A stretch of 64,000 bases of DNA from Xenorhabdus griffiniae (GCF_001028135.1 NZ_LDNM01000049.1:24126-88125), one strand, 5' to 3'; numbered from the stretch's first letter, positions 9,211 through 19,621 are shown. Made by a program: numbers and translations. Notes: generated by a model from the letters alone, not told the origin.

Positions 9211-11130
9211 GTGTCAGACGATTTTGCGAAAAATGGCATACTAGCCAAAGCCATACCAGGTTTCAAGCCACGCGATGCCCAGCGGGAAATGTCTTCGGCT
9301 ATTACAATTGCGATTAAAAAACAGCAACAATTGGTCGTAGAAGCAGGAACGGGAACCGGTAAAACATTTGCTTATTTAGTACCTGCTTTGCGCTCCGGTA
9401 AAAAAGTGATTATTTCTACGGGTTCTAAGGCATTACAGGATCAGCTTTACAATCGAGATCTACCCACTATCGTTGAGGCGTTAGGTTTTACCGGCAAGCT
9501 GGCGCTATTAAAAGGGCGTTCAAATTATTTATGCCTTGAACGCCTTGAGCAGCAGACGATCGGCAATTCCCAGTTAGACACTGAAATCTTGGCGGAAGTC
9601 ATCAAATTGAAGCATTGGTCAGGCCATACAAAAGATGGTGATATCAGCACCTGCTACCAAGTGGCGGAAGATAGCACTGTTTGGCCATTGGTCACGAGTA
9701 CTAATGACAATTGTTTTGGCAGTGATTGCCCATGCTATCAGCAATGTTTCGTTCTGAAAGCCCGTCGAAAAGCAATGGAAGCGGATGTGGTGATTGTTAA
9801 CCATCATCTGTTTATGGCTGATATGATGGTTAAGGATACCGGTTTTGGTGAATTAATCCCGCAGGCTGATGTGATGATTTTCGATGAGGCGCACCAGATC
9901 CCTGATATTGCCAGCCAATATTTTGGCCAGCAACTAAGCAGCCGCCAATTGATGGATTTATCGCGTGATATCATCATGGCTTACCGTACTGAAGTGCGGG
10001 ATCAGACACAATTGCAAAAAAGTGCAGATCGTCTCAGCCAAAGTGCACAAGATTTCCGTTTGTCATTGGGGGAAAACAGCTATCGGGGTAATCTTCGTGA
10101 AGCCTTGCAACAGCAGCAAGTTCAGCGCACATTAGTGCGGTTGGATGATGCCCTTGAGCTGTGTTATGACGTGATGAAACTCTCTTTGGGCCGTTCAACC
10201 ATGCTGGATGCGGCTTTTGAACGGGCAACGGTGTATCGCAATCGTCTTAAGCGTCTGATTGATGTCAGCATACCTAATTACAGCTATTGGTTCGAAAGTT
10301 ATGGGCGGCATTTTTTACTGGCTCTGACACCGTTATCTGTTGCCGACAAATTCAGTGAGATGCTCCGTGAACAATCAGGTAGTTGGATTTTTACATCGGC
10401 AACATTGTCGGTCAATGAACAGCTAAATCATTTCACTGAACGTTTAGGGCTAAAACAGGCCCAGACATTACTCTTGTCTAGCTCCTTTGATTATCAGCGT
10501 CAAATGTTATTGTGTGTGCCGCGTCATTTGCCGTCACCGAACCAAAATGGTGGTGCAAAATGGCTGGCTCGTATGCTGAAACCATTAATTGAAAGCAATA
10601 AAGGGCGCTGTTTTTTCCTCTGTACTTCTCACCAAATGATGCGCAGTTTAGCGGAAGAGTTCCGTGCCAGTATGACATTGCCAGTATTAGTGCAGGGTGA
10701 GACGAGCAAGTCACAACTGTTGGCACAATTTATCTCTGCGGGTAATGCATTGTTGGTGGCGACCGGCAGCTTTTGGGAAGGGGTGGATGTTCGCGGTGAT
10801 GCATTGTCCTGCGTTATTATTGATAAATTGCCGTTCACTGCGCCGGATGATCCTTTGCTTAAGGCCCGTATTGAGGATTGTCAACTTAAGGGCGGGGATG
10901 CTTTTCACGAAGTCCAGCTTCCTGATGCCGTGATTGATTTGAAGCAGGGCGTTGGGCGTCTGATCCGTGATATTGATGATTATGGCGTTGTGGTCATTTG
11001 TGATAATCGGCTGGTGATGCGTCCATACGGTGAGGTTTTTCTAAACAGCCTGCCCCCTGCTTCCCGTACCCGTGATTTATCAAAAGCAATTGCGTTTCTG
11101 AACTCACGCCCACCGCGGTCTGGGGAATAA
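9211..11130 (+). CDS. yoaA: DinG/XPD-like Fe-S DNA helicase YoaA
   Basis: YoaA is a superfamily 2 5'-3' helicase that works with the Pol III chi subunit (HolC) at stalled forks. The 639-residue product starts at GTG 9211 and aligns from MSDDFAKNG onward with E. coli YoaA. Walker A (EAGTGTGKTFAYLVPAL), the DEAH box (MIFDEAHQIPD) and motif VI (QGVGRLIRDIDDYG) are present. The four Fe-S cluster cysteines lie in NYLCLERLEQQ and the later NCFGSDCPCYQQCF segment. The order yoaA-tsaB-slp-fadD is conserved. Confidence 0.94.
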   Translation: MSDDFAKNGILAKAIPGFKPRDAQREMSSAITIAIKKQQQLVVEAGTGTGKTFAYLVPALRSGKKVIISTGSKALQDQLYNRDLPTIVEALGFTGKLALLKGRSNYLCLERLEQQTIGNSQLDTEILAEVIKLKHWSGHTKDGDISTCYQVAEDSTVWPLVTSTNDNCFGSDCPCYQQCFVLKARRKAMEADVVIVNHHLFMADMMVKDTGFGELIPQADVMIFDEAHQIPDIASQYFGQQLSSRQLMDLSRDIIMAYRTEVRDQTQLQKSADRLSQSAQDFRLSLGENSYRGNLREALQQQQVQRTLVRLDDALELCYDVMKLSLGRSTMLDAAFERATVYRNRLKRLIDVSIPNYSYWFESYGRHFLLALTPLSVADKFSEMLREQSGSWIFTSATLSVNEQLNHFTERLGLKQAQTLLLSSSFDYQRQMLLCVPRHLPSPNQNGGAKWLARMLKPLIESNKGRCFFLCTSHQMMRSLAEEFRASMTLPVLVQGETSKSQLLAQFISAGNALLVATGSFWEGVDVRGDALSCVIIDKLPFTAPDDPLLKARIEDCQLKGGDAFHEVQLPDAVIDLKQGVGRLIRDIDDYGVVVICDNRLVMRPYGEVFLNSLPPASRTRDLSKAIAFLNSRPPRSGE

Positions 11131-11207
11131 AATGTCGGGGCGATGATGTTGGGGCTATGGTAGTATAGCCCCTTATTTTGGATCCTATATCTTGCCGGAG
11201 TTAAGGC

Positions 11208-11903
11208 ATGTCCACGCGAATTTTAGCTATTGATACTGCAACTGAAGCCTGTTCTGTTGCACTTTGGAATGAAGGTGCTATTGAAGCACAGTTTGAAATT
11301 TCCCCACGGGAGCACACGCAACGTATTTTGCCGATGGTTCAAGCGGTTTTATCAAAAGGTGGAGTAAACCTGCAACAATTGGATGCGTTAGCGTTTGGTC
11401 GTGGACCGGGCAGTTTTACCGGTGTACGGATTGGTGTTGGCATCGCCCAAGGGCTGGCATTGGGCGCTGAATTACCGATGATTGGTGTTTCTTCGCTGAA
11501 AACACTGGCGCAAGGGACTTTTCGCTTAACAGGAGCAACAAACGTTTTGGTTGCGATTGATGCGCGGATGGGGGAAGTTTACTGGGGACAATACACTCGT
11601 AATTCACAAGGTGAATGGCAGGGCGATGAAACGGAAGCAGTTTTGAAACCTGAGCAAGTGCAAGAAATTATGAATTCCTTATCAGGCGAATGGGGAATTG
11701 CGGGAACGGGATGGGAAGCCTATCCTCAATTATTGGACTGCCACTTAATGCTGACAGCAGGCGATGTTATTTTACCCCATGCGGAAGATATGCTGCCACT
11801 GGCCATTCAGATGTGGGACGCAGGGGAGGCGACAGCGGTTGAACACGCTGAACCTGTTTACTTACGTAATGAAGTGACATGGAAAAAATTGCCGGGCCGT
11901 TAA
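11208..11903 (+). CDS. tsaB: tRNA threonylcarbamoyladenosine biosynthesis protein TsaB
   Basis: TsaB forms the TsaBD heterodimer, with TsaE, that transfers the threonylcarbamoyl group to A37 of ANN-decoding tRNAs. The 231 residues match the family length. The ASKHA-fold N-terminus [20 protein letters not shown] and the motif [13 protein letters not shown] are clear. It lies 77 bp after yoaA, as in E. coli. Confidence 0.95.
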   Translation: MSTRILAIDTATEACSVALWNEGAIEAQFEISPREHTQRILPMVQAVLSKGGVNLQQLDALAFGRGPGSFTGVRIGVGIAQGLALGAELPMIGVSSLKTLAQGTFRLTGATNVLVAIDARMGEVYWGQYTRNSQGEWQGDETEAVLKPEQVQEIMNSLSGEWGIAGTGWEAYPQLLDCHLMLTAGDVILPHAEDMLPLAIQMWDAGEATAVEHAEPVYLRNEVTWKKLPGR

Positions 11904-11981
11904 GGTCTTCTGCCTGGCGCAATAAAATTCATGCAACTTGCGGCAGAAAGCAGTGTCCATGAGTATAAAGGGCTAGAGTCT

Positions 11982-12008
11982 GACTAACCAGACGATGGAT
12001 GGTTAGTC
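11982..12008 (+). terminator. Hairpin between tsaB and slp
   Basis: A 9-bp perfect stem (GACTAACCA with TGGTTAGTC) is followed eight bases later by a six-T run. It could be a weak terminator of tsaB or a structured 5' end of the slp mRNA. Confidence 0.4.
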
Positions 12009-12037
12009 TAATAAGTTTTTTCTACGTTGGAGGCGTT

Positions 12038-12622
12038 ATGTTCAATGGAATATACTATCGAAGCATACTGCAAGCGGTGGCATTATTGGGAACCCTGGTA
12101 CTTACGGGTTGTGTGTCAGTGCCTGATGTTATTAAAGGAACGACTAAAACACCAATGGAAAATCTGCTTTCTGTCAAGAATATGCCTGAGTTATACATTG
12201 GACATGAAGGGAGATTTGGCGGCAAAGTGCTGAGTGTCTTGAATGAAAAAAGCCAGACTCGATTAGAAATATCTGCCATGCCACTAGCAGGCAATGCTTC
12301 CCCTCGTATGGATACGCCTTCTTTGGGGCGAGTTTATGCCTACGTGAATACTTTTTTAGAACCCAGTGATTTTAAAGATCATTATGTGACTGTTGTAGGT
12401 TTGATTACTGGTCTTGAAAAAGGAAAAGTAGGCAATAGTCCGTACAATTACGTTGTGATGAATGCAACAGGAGTAAAACGTTGGTATGAATCTCAGCGAA
12501 TGATTTTTCCCCCTGCTGTAGGAACTGATCTATGGAGCTATTATGGCAACCCTTATAATCCGTTTTGGCGCGGTTATTCATCATTACAGCCTGTATCAGT
12601 TGAAACAATTTTAACTGAATAA
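12038..12622 (+). CDS. Slp-family outer membrane lipoprotein (YeaY-like)
   Basis: A starvation-type outer membrane lipoprotein of the Slp/YeaY family; the biochemical role is unknown. ATG 12038 was chosen because GGAGG precedes it at 12029-12033 and the peptide then begins with a normal lipoprotein signal ending LVLTGC (lipobox), giving 194 residues. A longer reading from 11999 would add residues that spoil the signal peptide. The Slp domain spans most of the mature protein. Its position between tsaB and fadD matches E. coli yeaY. Confidence 0.85.
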   Translation: MFNGIYYRSILQAVALLGTLVLTGCVSVPDVIKGTTKTPMENLLSVKNMPELYIGHEGRFGGKVLSVLNEKSQTRLEISAMPLAGNASPRMDTPSLGRVYAYVNTFLEPSDFKDHYVTVVGLITGLEKGKVGNSPYNYVVMNATGVKRWYESQRMIFPPAVGTDLWSYYGNPYNPFWRGYSSLQPVSVETILTE

Positions 12623-12821
12623 ACCTCTTGCCAACCAAGTGGGATCTGGTGTGACATGAACTCCTGATAATCATCCTTTAACTGGTATGCCTTACTTATA
12701 GCTGTTTGGAATAATAGTAAGACTCCAAGCCAAAAATTATTAAATCAGTGTATAATTAGTTAATTATAAATCCAAGTGTTAATAATTTAACTAATTTATT
12801 GATAAATAATAAAAAATATTC

Positions 12822-12847
12822 AGGCGGCAAAAGCTGCCTTATTTTTT
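12822..12847 (+). terminator. Terminator upstream of fadD
   Basis: A 7-bp stem (AGGCGGC with GCTGCCT, loop AAAA, one G-U pair) is followed by TATTTTTTT. It lies 200 bp after slp. Confidence 0.75.
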
Positions 12848-12910
12848 TGCAGTCATTGATAGTATTAAATTAGTGATGTGTATCGCCAACCTGAACATTG
12901 TTGCTTTGCA

Positions 12911-12927
12911 AACTGGTACGCTGAGTT
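12911..12927 (+). promoter_or_regulatory. Candidate FadR operator of fadD
   Basis: AACTGGTACGCTGAGTT keeps the AACTGGT half-site and the overall 17-bp dyad of FadR operators, and resembles the weak FadR site known in front of E. coli fadD. It lies 80 bp upstream of the fadD start codon. Confidence 0.5.
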
Positions 12928-13006
12928 AATAATTTGTTAAATATACAAGTCAGGTTTGTCTTATGGTCAGTGGTTACATCGCAATTAGATTTCAGGAGTA
13001 TTCAAC

Positions 13007-14698
13007 TTGGAAAAAGTTTGGCTAAAACATTATCCGGCAGATGTTCCGGCAGAAATCGATCCCGATCGTTATTCGTCGTTGATTGAAATGTTTGAAAATG
13101 CTGTAGCGCGTTATGCCGATCAAGTCGCATTTATCAACATGGGCGAGGTAATGACTTTCCGTAAATTGGAAGAGCGTAGTCGTGCCTTTGCTGCCTATTT
13201 ACAGAATGGCCTGGGGTTGAAACAAGGGGATCGCGTGGCATTGATGATGCCCAATTTGCTGCAATACCCTGTGGCACTATTTGGTATCCTGCGTGCAGAT
13301 ATGGTTGTTGTCAATGTGAATCCGCTCTATACCCCACGTGAATTGGAACATCAGCTTAATGACAGTGGCACATCTGCCATTGTTATCGTTTCTAACTTTG
13401 CACATACCCTAGAAAAGATTGTCTTTAATACGCAAGTCAAGAACGTTATTTTGACGCGTATGGGTGACCAACTTTCACGTCCCAAAGGGACTCTTGTTGA
13501 TTTCGTCGTTAAATACGTTAAGAGGCTCGTGCCTAAATATCACTTACCGGATGCTATTTCGTTCCGTAGTGCGATTCATAAAGGCTATCGCATGCAGTAT
13601 GTCAAACCGGATGTAAAAAACGAGGATTTGGCTTTTCTGCAATATACGGGGGGAACCACAGGTGTGGCAAAAGGTGCAATGCTGACTCATCGTAATATGC
13701 TGGCAAACCTCGAGCAGGCCAGAGCCTGTTATTCTCCGTTATTGAGGCCTGGGCAAGAGCTAGTGGTAACTGCACTGCCGTTGTACCATATCTTTGCTTT
13801 AACGATAAATTGCCTGTTCTTTATTGAATTGGGGGGGCAAAATTTGTTGATTACCAACCCTCGTGATGTAAATGGCACAATCAAGGAACTGTCGCGTTAT
13901 CATTTTACCGCACTATCAGGTGTTAACACATTATTCAATGCCTGGCTGAATAATGCGGAATTCCAGAAACTGAATTTTTCCTCACTACGTTTATCTGTTG
14001 GTGGTGGCATGGCCGTACAACGAGTAGTGGCTGAAAAATGGCAAAACTTGACAGGTTGTCATCTGTTGGAAGGATATGGATTGACGGAGTGTTCCCCCCT
14101 AGTTTCAGCTAACCCGCATAACTTGACCTATTACAGTGGCAGTATTGGCTTTCCCATTGCTTCAACAGAAATCAAGCTGGTAGGGAATGATGGTAATGAA
14201 GTTTCACTGGGCGAAGCAGGTGAAATGTGGGTGCGGGGACCACAGGTAATGAAAGGTTACTGGGATCGCCCTGATGCGACTGATGAGGTGTTGAAAGATG
14301 GCTGGTTGGCAACTGGGGATATTGCCAGCGTAGATGAAAAAGGCTTTTTACACATTGTTGACCGGAAAAAAGACATGATCCTGGTTTCTGGATTTAATGT
14401 CTATCCAAATGAAGTAGAAGATGTTGTTTCTTCCCATCCTAAAGTGTTAGAGTCGGCAGCAGTGGGCGTTCCGAGTGAAAACTCAGGAGAAATTGTCAAA
14501 ATATTTGTGGTACGCAAAGATCCCAGTTTGACTGAGGATGAACTTAAAACGCATTGCCGTCGTTACCTGACGGGATATAAGGTGCCGAAGCTCATTGAAT
14601 TTCGTGATGAATTACCAAAATCTAATGTCGGTAAAATTCTTCGCAGAGAACTTCGCAATGAAGAATTGGCAAAAGTGGATAATGCTGCTACAAATTGA
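13007..14698 (+). CDS. fadD: Long-chain fatty acid-CoA ligase FadD
   Basis: FadD activates imported fatty acids to acyl-CoA at the inner membrane for beta-oxidation and signalling. The product is 563 residues (E. coli 561) and uses the rare start TTG at 13007, with the SD CAGGAG 11 bp upstream; E. coli fadD also starts at TTG. The ATP/AMP signature [16 protein letters not shown] and the fatty acyl-CoA synthetase motif around [25 protein letters not shown] (residues about 430-455) are intact. Terminal residues [12 protein letters not shown] include the conserved catalytic Lys. Confidence 0.96.
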   Translation: MEKVWLKHYPADVPAEIDPDRYSSLIEMFENAVARYADQVAFINMGEVMTFRKLEERSRAFAAYLQNGLGLKQGDRVALMMPNLLQYPVALFGILRADMVVVNVNPLYTPRELEHQLNDSGTSAIVIVSNFAHTLEKIVFNTQVKNVILTRMGDQLSRPKGTLVDFVVKYVKRLVPKYHLPDAISFRSAIHKGYRMQYVKPDVKNEDLAFLQYTGGTTGVAKGAMLTHRNMLANLEQARACYSPLLRPGQELVVTALPLYHIFALTINCLFFIELGGQNLLITNPRDVNGTIKELSRYHFTALSGVNTLFNAWLNNAEFQKLNFSSLRLSVGGGMAVQRVVAEKWQNLTGCHLLEGYGLTECSPLVSANPHNLTYYSGSIGFPIASTEIKLVGNDGNEVSLGEAGEMWVRGPQVMKGYWDRPDATDEVLKDGWLATGDIASVDEKGFLHIVDRKKDMILVSGFNVYPNEVEDVVSSHPKVLESAAVGVPSENSGEIVKIFVVRKDPSLTEDELKTHCRRYLTGYKVPKLIEFRDELPKSNVGKILRRELRNEELAKVDNAATN

Positions 14699-14728
14699 GC
14701 CTATTTATTGCCATATCCCATTGCACAT

Positions 14729-14757
14729 CAACAACGCCGGTTTTACCGGCGTTGTTG
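14729..14757 (+). terminator. Hairpin terminator after fadD
   Basis: A perfect 13-bp stem (14729-14741 with 14745-14757) has a TTT loop. The U-tract is poor, so read-through into rnd is possible. Confidence 0.65.
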
Positions 14758-14791
14758 TGCATGTCTTATGAATGGTTAAGAGAATGATGTT

Positions 14792-15922
14792 TTGAATTAT
14801 CAGTTGATTACTACCGATGCCCAATTGCAGTCAACTTGTGAGCAGGCAAAAAAACACGCAAGAATTGCACTGGATACTGAATTTGTACGTACACGGACGT
14901 ATTATCCTCAATTAGGTCTGATACAACTGTTTGATGGTGAACAGCTTTCTCTGATTGATCCCCTCGAAATTTCGAAATGGCAGCCCTTTAAGGAGCTATT
15001 GACAGATCCGAACGTATTAAAATTTATCCATGCCGGCAGTGAAGATTTAGAGGTTTTTAGTAATAGTTTCCAGTGCTTGCCAGAACCCATGATTGATACT
15101 CAGGTACTGGCTGCATTTATTGGTCACCCCATGTCATGTGGCTTTGCGACATTAGTTGCTGAGTATTTGCATATTGAATTGGATAAGAGCGAATCCCGCA
15201 CTGATTGGTTGGCTCGACCGTTGAGCGAAAAACAATGTCAATATGCGGCGGCGGATGTCTACTATTTATTACCGCTGGCCGATATTTTGATGGAAAAAAC
15301 AGGGCAGGCGGGATATTTGGATGCGGCAAAAGATGAAAGCAATCTGATAGCCGAACGCCGTAAAGAAGTATTGATGCCGGAATACGCTTATAAGGATATG
15401 AGTAACGCATGGCAATTGCGCCCAAGGCAATTGGCCTGTTTGAAAAAATTGGCTGCATGGCGTTTAAATCAGGCTCGTGAACGTGACTTGGCGGTCAATT
15501 TCGTGATCCGCGAAGAAAATTTATGGCAGGTTGCCCGTTATATGCCAACTTCTTTGGCAGAATTGGACGCTTTGGGATTGAGTGGGCAAGAAATTCGTTG
15601 TCATGGTCGTCGGTTGCTGGCGATGGTTGCGGAGAGCAGGGATATTCCCGCAGAAGCGTGTCCGGCTCAAATTGTGAATTTGGTTGATTATCCTGGTTAT
15701 CGTAAGGCGTTTAAAGAAATTAAATCTTTGGTCGCTCAGGTGGGGGAATCCCATTATTTCAGTGCCGAACTGCTGGCTTCTCGCCGTCAAATTAATCAAT
15801 TACTTTGTTGGCATTGGAAATTGAAAGCGCCGGAATATCAACCTGAGTTAATCAGGGGCTGGCGAGGCAAGTTACTGGCTGAACCTATTGCTGAAATATT
15901 GGCAAATTATTCGCAGGAATAG
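14792..15922 (+). CDS. rnd: Ribonuclease D
   Basis: RNase D is a 3'-5' exoribonuclease that trims tRNA and other stable RNA precursors. The 376-residue product starts at TTG 14792; E. coli rnd is also initiated at UUG. The DEDDy exonuclease motifs are visible: ALDTEFVRTRTYYP (D, E), FIHAGSEDLEVF (D) and the Tyr-Asp motif QYAAADVYYLL. An HRDC domain follows at about residues 210-290 (LRPRQLACLKKLAAWR). Its place after fadD and before the min operon is conserved. Confidence 0.95.
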   Translation: MNYQLITTDAQLQSTCEQAKKHARIALDTEFVRTRTYYPQLGLIQLFDGEQLSLIDPLEISKWQPFKELLTDPNVLKFIHAGSEDLEVFSNSFQCLPEPMIDTQVLAAFIGHPMSCGFATLVAEYLHIELDKSESRTDWLARPLSEKQCQYAAADVYYLLPLADILMEKTGQAGYLDAAKDESNLIAERRKEVLMPEYAYKDMSNAWQLRPRQLACLKKLAAWRLNQARERDLAVNFVIREENLWQVARYMPTSLAELDALGLSGQEIRCHGRRLLAMVAESRDIPAEACPAQIVNLVDYPGYRKAFKEIKSLVAQVGESHYFSAELLASRRQINQLLCWHWKLKAPEYQPELIRGWRGKLLAEPIAEILANYSQE

Positions 15923-16031
15923 CGTTAATTCAATCACAATTATAGTCTTATTTATGAGATGTAGTACATAAGATGTCAATTTTATCCCTGCCTGATATAT
16001 AGGCAGGGAAAATTATCTTTACTTCCTGATC

Positions 16032-16130
16032 TATACCAATCCAACTTCAAGATGCGTGTTATATTTCCCCGCGCAGCGGGGAAATATAAGGCCTCGCGTC
16101 GTCTTGCGGGTTGAAGTTTATTGAGTATAT
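16032..16130. repeat. Palindromic dispersed-type repeat element
   Basis: A 99-bp element has near-complete dyad symmetry. The inner stem is perfect over 14 bp (16059-16072 with 16076-16089, loop GCA). Outer arms pair imperfectly (CCAACTTCAAGATG against CGTCTTGCGGGTTG), and TATAC/GTATA sit at the two ends. It lies in the rnd-minE gap and resembles the non-coding MITE- or REP-like repeats of enterobacterial genomes. No second copy is in this window. Confidence 0.6.
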
Positions 16131-16195
16131 TATTTAAATAACAAACTGTTTTACAAAAATCACCGACTTAAATTAAATAGCGTCGTTTGATATGG

Positions 16196-16465
16196 CTATT
16201 TTGGCGATTCCTCAACCTCAGGTAATGTTACATTCAGTTCTAGTACAGAGATATCATCATTTTTTTGCTCAAACTGCACAGAAAGCATATCTGGATCGAT
16301 TTGTACATACTTACAAATTACAGCCAGAATATCCCGTTTCATGTCGGGCAAATAGGCAGGCTCAGAGTCACCACGGCGCCGCTCTGCCACGATGATTTGT
16401 AGCCGCTCCTTGGCGATATTGGCTGTCGGTTTTTTTCTCGACAGGAAGAAATCTAACAAAGCCAT
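16196..16465 (-). CDS. minE: Cell division topological specificity factor MinE
   Basis: MinE stimulates the MinD ATPase and drives pole-to-pole Min oscillation. The 89-residue protein begins with the membrane-targeting and MinD-binding segment [31 protein letters not shown], followed by the C-terminal topological specificity domain. It is the last gene of minCDE, three bases after minD. Confidence 0.97.
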   Translation of the reverse strand: MALLDFFLSRKKPTANIAKERLQIIVAERRRGDSEPAYLPDMKRDILAVICKYVQIDPDMLSVQFEQKNDDISVLELNVTLPEVEESPK

Positions 16466-16468
16466 GCG

Positions 16469-17281
16469 TTACCCCCCAAACAGGCGTTTTAAAAAGCCCT
16501 TTTTTTCTTCTTCGATGAAGCGGAAAGGCCGCTCTTCACCAAGTAAACGTAAAACAGTATCTTCGTATGCTTTACCCGCGTCAGAGTCTTTGTCCAAAAT
16601 GACCGGTTCCCCTTGGTTGGATGAACGGAGAACAGATTGATCTTCCGGGATAACACCAAGCAAAGGGATACACAAAATTTCCAGTACATCTTCCATACTC
16701 AGCATATCGCCACGGTTCACACGTCCCGGATTATAGCGTGTTAGCAGGAGGTGCTCTTTGATAGATTCGTCACCTTTTTCTGCCCGGCGTGATTTGGATG
16801 CCAGGATACCTAAAATACGATCAGAGTCACGAACAGAAGATACTTCTGGGTTTGTCGTAATAATTGCTTCATCGGCAAAGTAGAGCGCCATCAATGCGCC
16901 GCTTTCAATACCAGCAGGTGAATCACAGATAATGAAATCAAATCCCTGTTGATCCAATTCATTCAGAATTTTCTCAACGCCATCTCGGGTGAGGGCTTCT
17001 TTATCGCGGGTCTGGGACGCGGGCAGAATATAGAGATTATCTGTGCGCTTATCTTTGATAATTGCCTGATTCAAGCTGGCGTCACCTTGAATGACGTTCA
17101 CAAAGTCAAAAACCACACGGCGTTCACAGCCCATAATGAGGTCGAGGTTCCGTAAACCGATATCAAAATCAATAACGACGGTTTTTTTTCCTCTTTGGGC
17201 GAGGCCGGTAGCAATGGCCGCGCTTGAAGTGGTTTTGCCAACGCCACCTTTACCAGATGTAACAACAATAATGCGTGCCAT
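16469..17281 (-). CDS. minD: Septum site-determining ATPase MinD
   Basis: MinD binds the membrane with ATP and recruits MinC and MinE. The product is 270 residues, as in E. coli. The deviant Walker A motif is in VTSGKGGVGKTTSSA, the switch regions in VIDFDIGLRNLDL and FIICDSPAGIE, and the C-terminal membrane-targeting helix is EEEKKGFLKRLFGG. Middle gene of the operon. Confidence 0.98.
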   Translation of the reverse strand: MARIIVVTSGKGGVGKTTSSAAIATGLAQRGKKTVVIDFDIGLRNLDLIMGCERRVVFDFVNVIQGDASLNQAIIKDKRTDNLYILPASQTRDKEALTRDGVEKILNELDQQGFDFIICDSPAGIESGALMALYFADEAIITTNPEVSSVRDSDRILGILASKSRRAEKGDESIKEHLLLTRYNPGRVNRGDMLSMEDVLEILCIPLLGVIPEDQSVLRSSNQGEPVILDKDSDAGKAYEDTVLRLLGEERPFRFIEEEKKGFLKRLFGG

Positions 17282-17304
17282 GAAGCGATTCCTTGTTATA
17301 AGGG

Positions 17305-17988
17305 CTAGACTAAAGTTTCAATAGTTAATTCATTGTTTACCAGACGTAATTTTGCTGCCTTGCCAACAAAATTTTCAGGGATTTTCTCGCTGAGCCAATA
17401 TTGACCTGCAATAGAGGTGAGTTCAGCGTTTAAATGGGTGCAGAAAATCAGGCTTTCTTGATCACCAGATGCGCCAGCCAATACTCGTCCACGCAGCACA
17501 CCATATATATGAATATTTCCATCAGCGATTAATTCTGCACCAGCGCTCACATTATTTGTCACAATAAGATCACTGTTTGGTGCATAAATTCTTTGTCCTG
17601 AACGAACAGGTGTATTAATTATACGAGTTTTTTTGAAAATAGGTTCAGCCGGTTTATTTTCTTGAGTAAGAAATTTCTGACTTTTACCTTCTTTCAACAA
17701 AGGAAGTTCAGATTTTAGAACGACTTTTCGTTGTTCTTCATTTTGACAACCGCTGATGCCGACGATGCGCAATCCAACTGACTCGATGGCACGGTGGAGT
17801 GTGGGGAGATCTGCATCAACAGGGAGAGCAGATATATTGAGAACAACGGGCGCATTTTTCAGGAACTCGGGCGCTTGCTCCATTTTTTCCTGTATAGCTT
17901 TATGAATGACTTCCGGTTGGTCATCATATAAATGAACGACCGAAAGCGTAAAATTACTGCCTTTTAGCTCAATTGGCGATTGTGACAT
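17305..17988 (-). CDS. minC: Septum site-determining protein MinC
   Basis: MinC inhibits FtsZ ring formation away from midcell. The 227-residue product has the N-terminal FtsZ-inhibitory domain (about 1-105) and the C-terminal beta-helical MinD-binding domain (about 120-225, with [31 protein letters not shown] spread over its start). It opens the minCDE operon and diverges from ycgL. Confidence 0.96.
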   Translation of the reverse strand: MSQSPIELKGSNFTLSVVHLYDDQPEVIHKAIQEKMEQAPEFLKNAPVVLNISALPVDADLPTLHRAIESVGLRIVGISGCQNEEQRKVVLKSELPLLKEGKSQKFLTQENKPAEPIFKKTRIINTPVRSGQRIYAPNSDLIVTNNVSAGAELIADGNIHIYGVLRGRVLAGASGDQESLIFCTHLNAELTSIAGQYWLSEKIPENFVGKAAKLRLVNNELTIETLV

Positions 17989-18144
17989 CGATATTCTGAC
18001 TCAGCAAGGTTAAGTTTCCCAAGGTAGTTTATACAAACATTTTCCTAAGCCTCTGGGAGACGATATTCTTAGATATAATAAGCATGTTATAGTTAGTGAA
18101 TTATTCAAGCAAGTCACAGCGTTAATTTAAAAGAGTTTATAACA

Positions 18145-18426
18145 ATGATTTGTGTAATCTACAGAAGCCCAAAACGTGACCAAACATATCTATATATTGA
18201 AAGAAAGGGGAATTTTTCACGCGTTCCTGAAGATCTGTTAAACGCATTTGGTGAACCTCAATATTCAATGATGATTTCATTATCTGAAAGGAAAAAACTG
18301 GCTAATGCTGATATTGAAAAAGTAAAACTCGCGTTGAGTGAGCAGGGTTTTTACCTGCAAGTACCACCGCCAGTGGAAAGTTTGCTCAATGAGCACCTGG
18401 CCCCCAATAAGCCGCCTAAGCAATAA
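18145..18426 (+). CDS. ycgL: YcgL domain-containing protein
   Basis: A small conserved gammaproteobacterial protein (UPF0745/YcgL domain) of 93 residues, beginning [20 protein letters not shown] and containing [20 protein letters not shown]. The function is not established; proposed nuclease roles in RNA turnover come from other species. It diverges from minC, a conserved arrangement, and precedes the transglycosylase by 49 bp. Confidence 0.88.
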   Translation: MICVIYRSPKRDQTYLYIERKGNFSRVPEDLLNAFGEPQYSMMISLSERKKLANADIEKVKLALSEQGFYLQVPPPVESLLNEHLAPNKPPKQ

Positions 18427-18475
18427 AAATCGCTGGTCACTGCCTGATCCTGAATTATTGATGAGGAGCCGATTT

Positions 18476-19576
18476 ATGAAATTAATCACTGGGCTGACTT
18501 TATTGACAGCAACTTTGCTGACAGGGTGCAGTACATTAAGTGGTAAACAAATAAGTGCCAAACAATTGTACTATCCATCCGTGTTGGCTTCACGATCTCA
18601 AGCCGAAGTCAGGGCATTGGAGCAGGATTTTCCATTGAATGCCCGTGAGCCATCACAATTTCCTGCTTATGTGGCCTTGCTAAAACAGCAAGCCAGAGAG
18701 CAGGGGATCAGTGAAAAAACATTGGATCGGGCATTTGCCAACATCCATTTTATTCCGCGCGTCATTAAAGCCGATCGTAACCAGCCAGAAAAAAAAGTGA
18801 CTTTGGATGATTACCTGACCCGCATCTTGCCAGCGCGGAAGATTGAACAGGGTGTCAAGGAGTATGAAGATAATCATCTCCAGCTAAAAAGGATCAGCGA
18901 CAAATACGGTGTACCCAAAGCCTATATTGTTGCATTGTGGGGATTAGAAAGCGGTTTTGGCAAATTTCAGGGAAAAGAAGATGTCATTTCGGCGTTATCT
19001 ACGCTGGCTTTTGAGGGACGCCGAGAAGTATTTTTTATCAAACAGTTACTGGCAGCGTTAGAAATAATTGAAAATCAATATATTGATAAAGATCAGGCGC
19101 TGAAAGGCTCCTGGGCGGGTGCAATGGGCCAAAATCAATTTATGCCAACTTCTTACTTAACGTATGGTGCTGATGGCGATAGTGATGGCCAAATTGATAT
19201 TTGGAATAATAAAGCAGATGTTTTTGCCTCGACTGCCAATTATTTACATAAGGAAGGGTGGAGACAAGGTTTACCTTGGGGGTATGCTGTTTCGTTACCT
19301 ACAGGCTTTGATATCGCTTTAGAAGGCGTTAAACCTGAACAGGGAAAAACCATTGCACAGTGGCAGGTATTGGGAATTTCATCTCCTCATTTTGCTAAGT
19401 TGCCCGCAAATACCAAAGGTTGGATAGTCATCCCTGATGATTCGGCACAACGGGCATTTTGGGTGACACAAAATTTCCGCACTCTCATGCACTGGAATCG
19501 TTCTTACTATTTTGCGCTCAGTGTTGGTATGATGGCGGACGGTATCATGCAACGTACTCATTTTTTCACTCGCTGA
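18476..19576 (+). CDS. Lytic murein transglycosylase, MltB/GH103 type lipoprotein
   Basis: This enzyme cleaves the glycan backbone of peptidoglycan with formation of 1,6-anhydroMurNAc. ATG 18476 was chosen because GAGGAG lies seven bases upstream and a clean lipoprotein signal results (lipobox LLTGC, lipid-bearing Cys18); the longer frame from 18338 overlaps ycgL. The 366-residue product carries an SLT_2 domain. The catalytic Glu is expected at E158 (ALWGLESGFGKFQG) and the GAMGQNQFMPTSYLTYG motif is present. It lacks the peptidoglycan-binding domain of longer relatives. It is a paralogue-type MltB, so no symbol is assigned. Confidence 0.88.
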   Translation: MKLITGLTLLTATLLTGCSTLSGKQISAKQLYYPSVLASRSQAEVRALEQDFPLNAREPSQFPAYVALLKQQAREQGISEKTLDRAFANIHFIPRVIKADRNQPEKKVTLDDYLTRILPARKIEQGVKEYEDNHLQLKRISDKYGVPKAYIVALWGLESGFGKFQGKEDVISALSTLAFEGRREVFFIKQLLAALEIIENQYIDKDQALKGSWAGAMGQNQFMPTSYLTYGADGDSDGQIDIWNNKADVFASTANYLHKEGWRQGLPWGYAVSLPTGFDIALEGVKPEQGKTIAQWQVLGISSPHFAKLPANTKGWIVIPDDSAQRAFWVTQNFRTLMHWNRSYYFALSVGMMADGIMQRTHFFTR

Positions 19577-19621
19577 ATCGCTGAAAATCAAATCCTGAAA
19601 ATAAGATAAAGGAACCATGTA

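Larger units (their letters stand above)
12623..13006. promoter_or_regulatory. slp-fadD intergenic region
   Basis: This 384-bp AT-rich interval has no credible gene. It contains a terminator-like hairpin (12822-12847) and a candidate FadR operator (12911-12927), and it should hold the fadD promoter. Confidence 0.6.
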
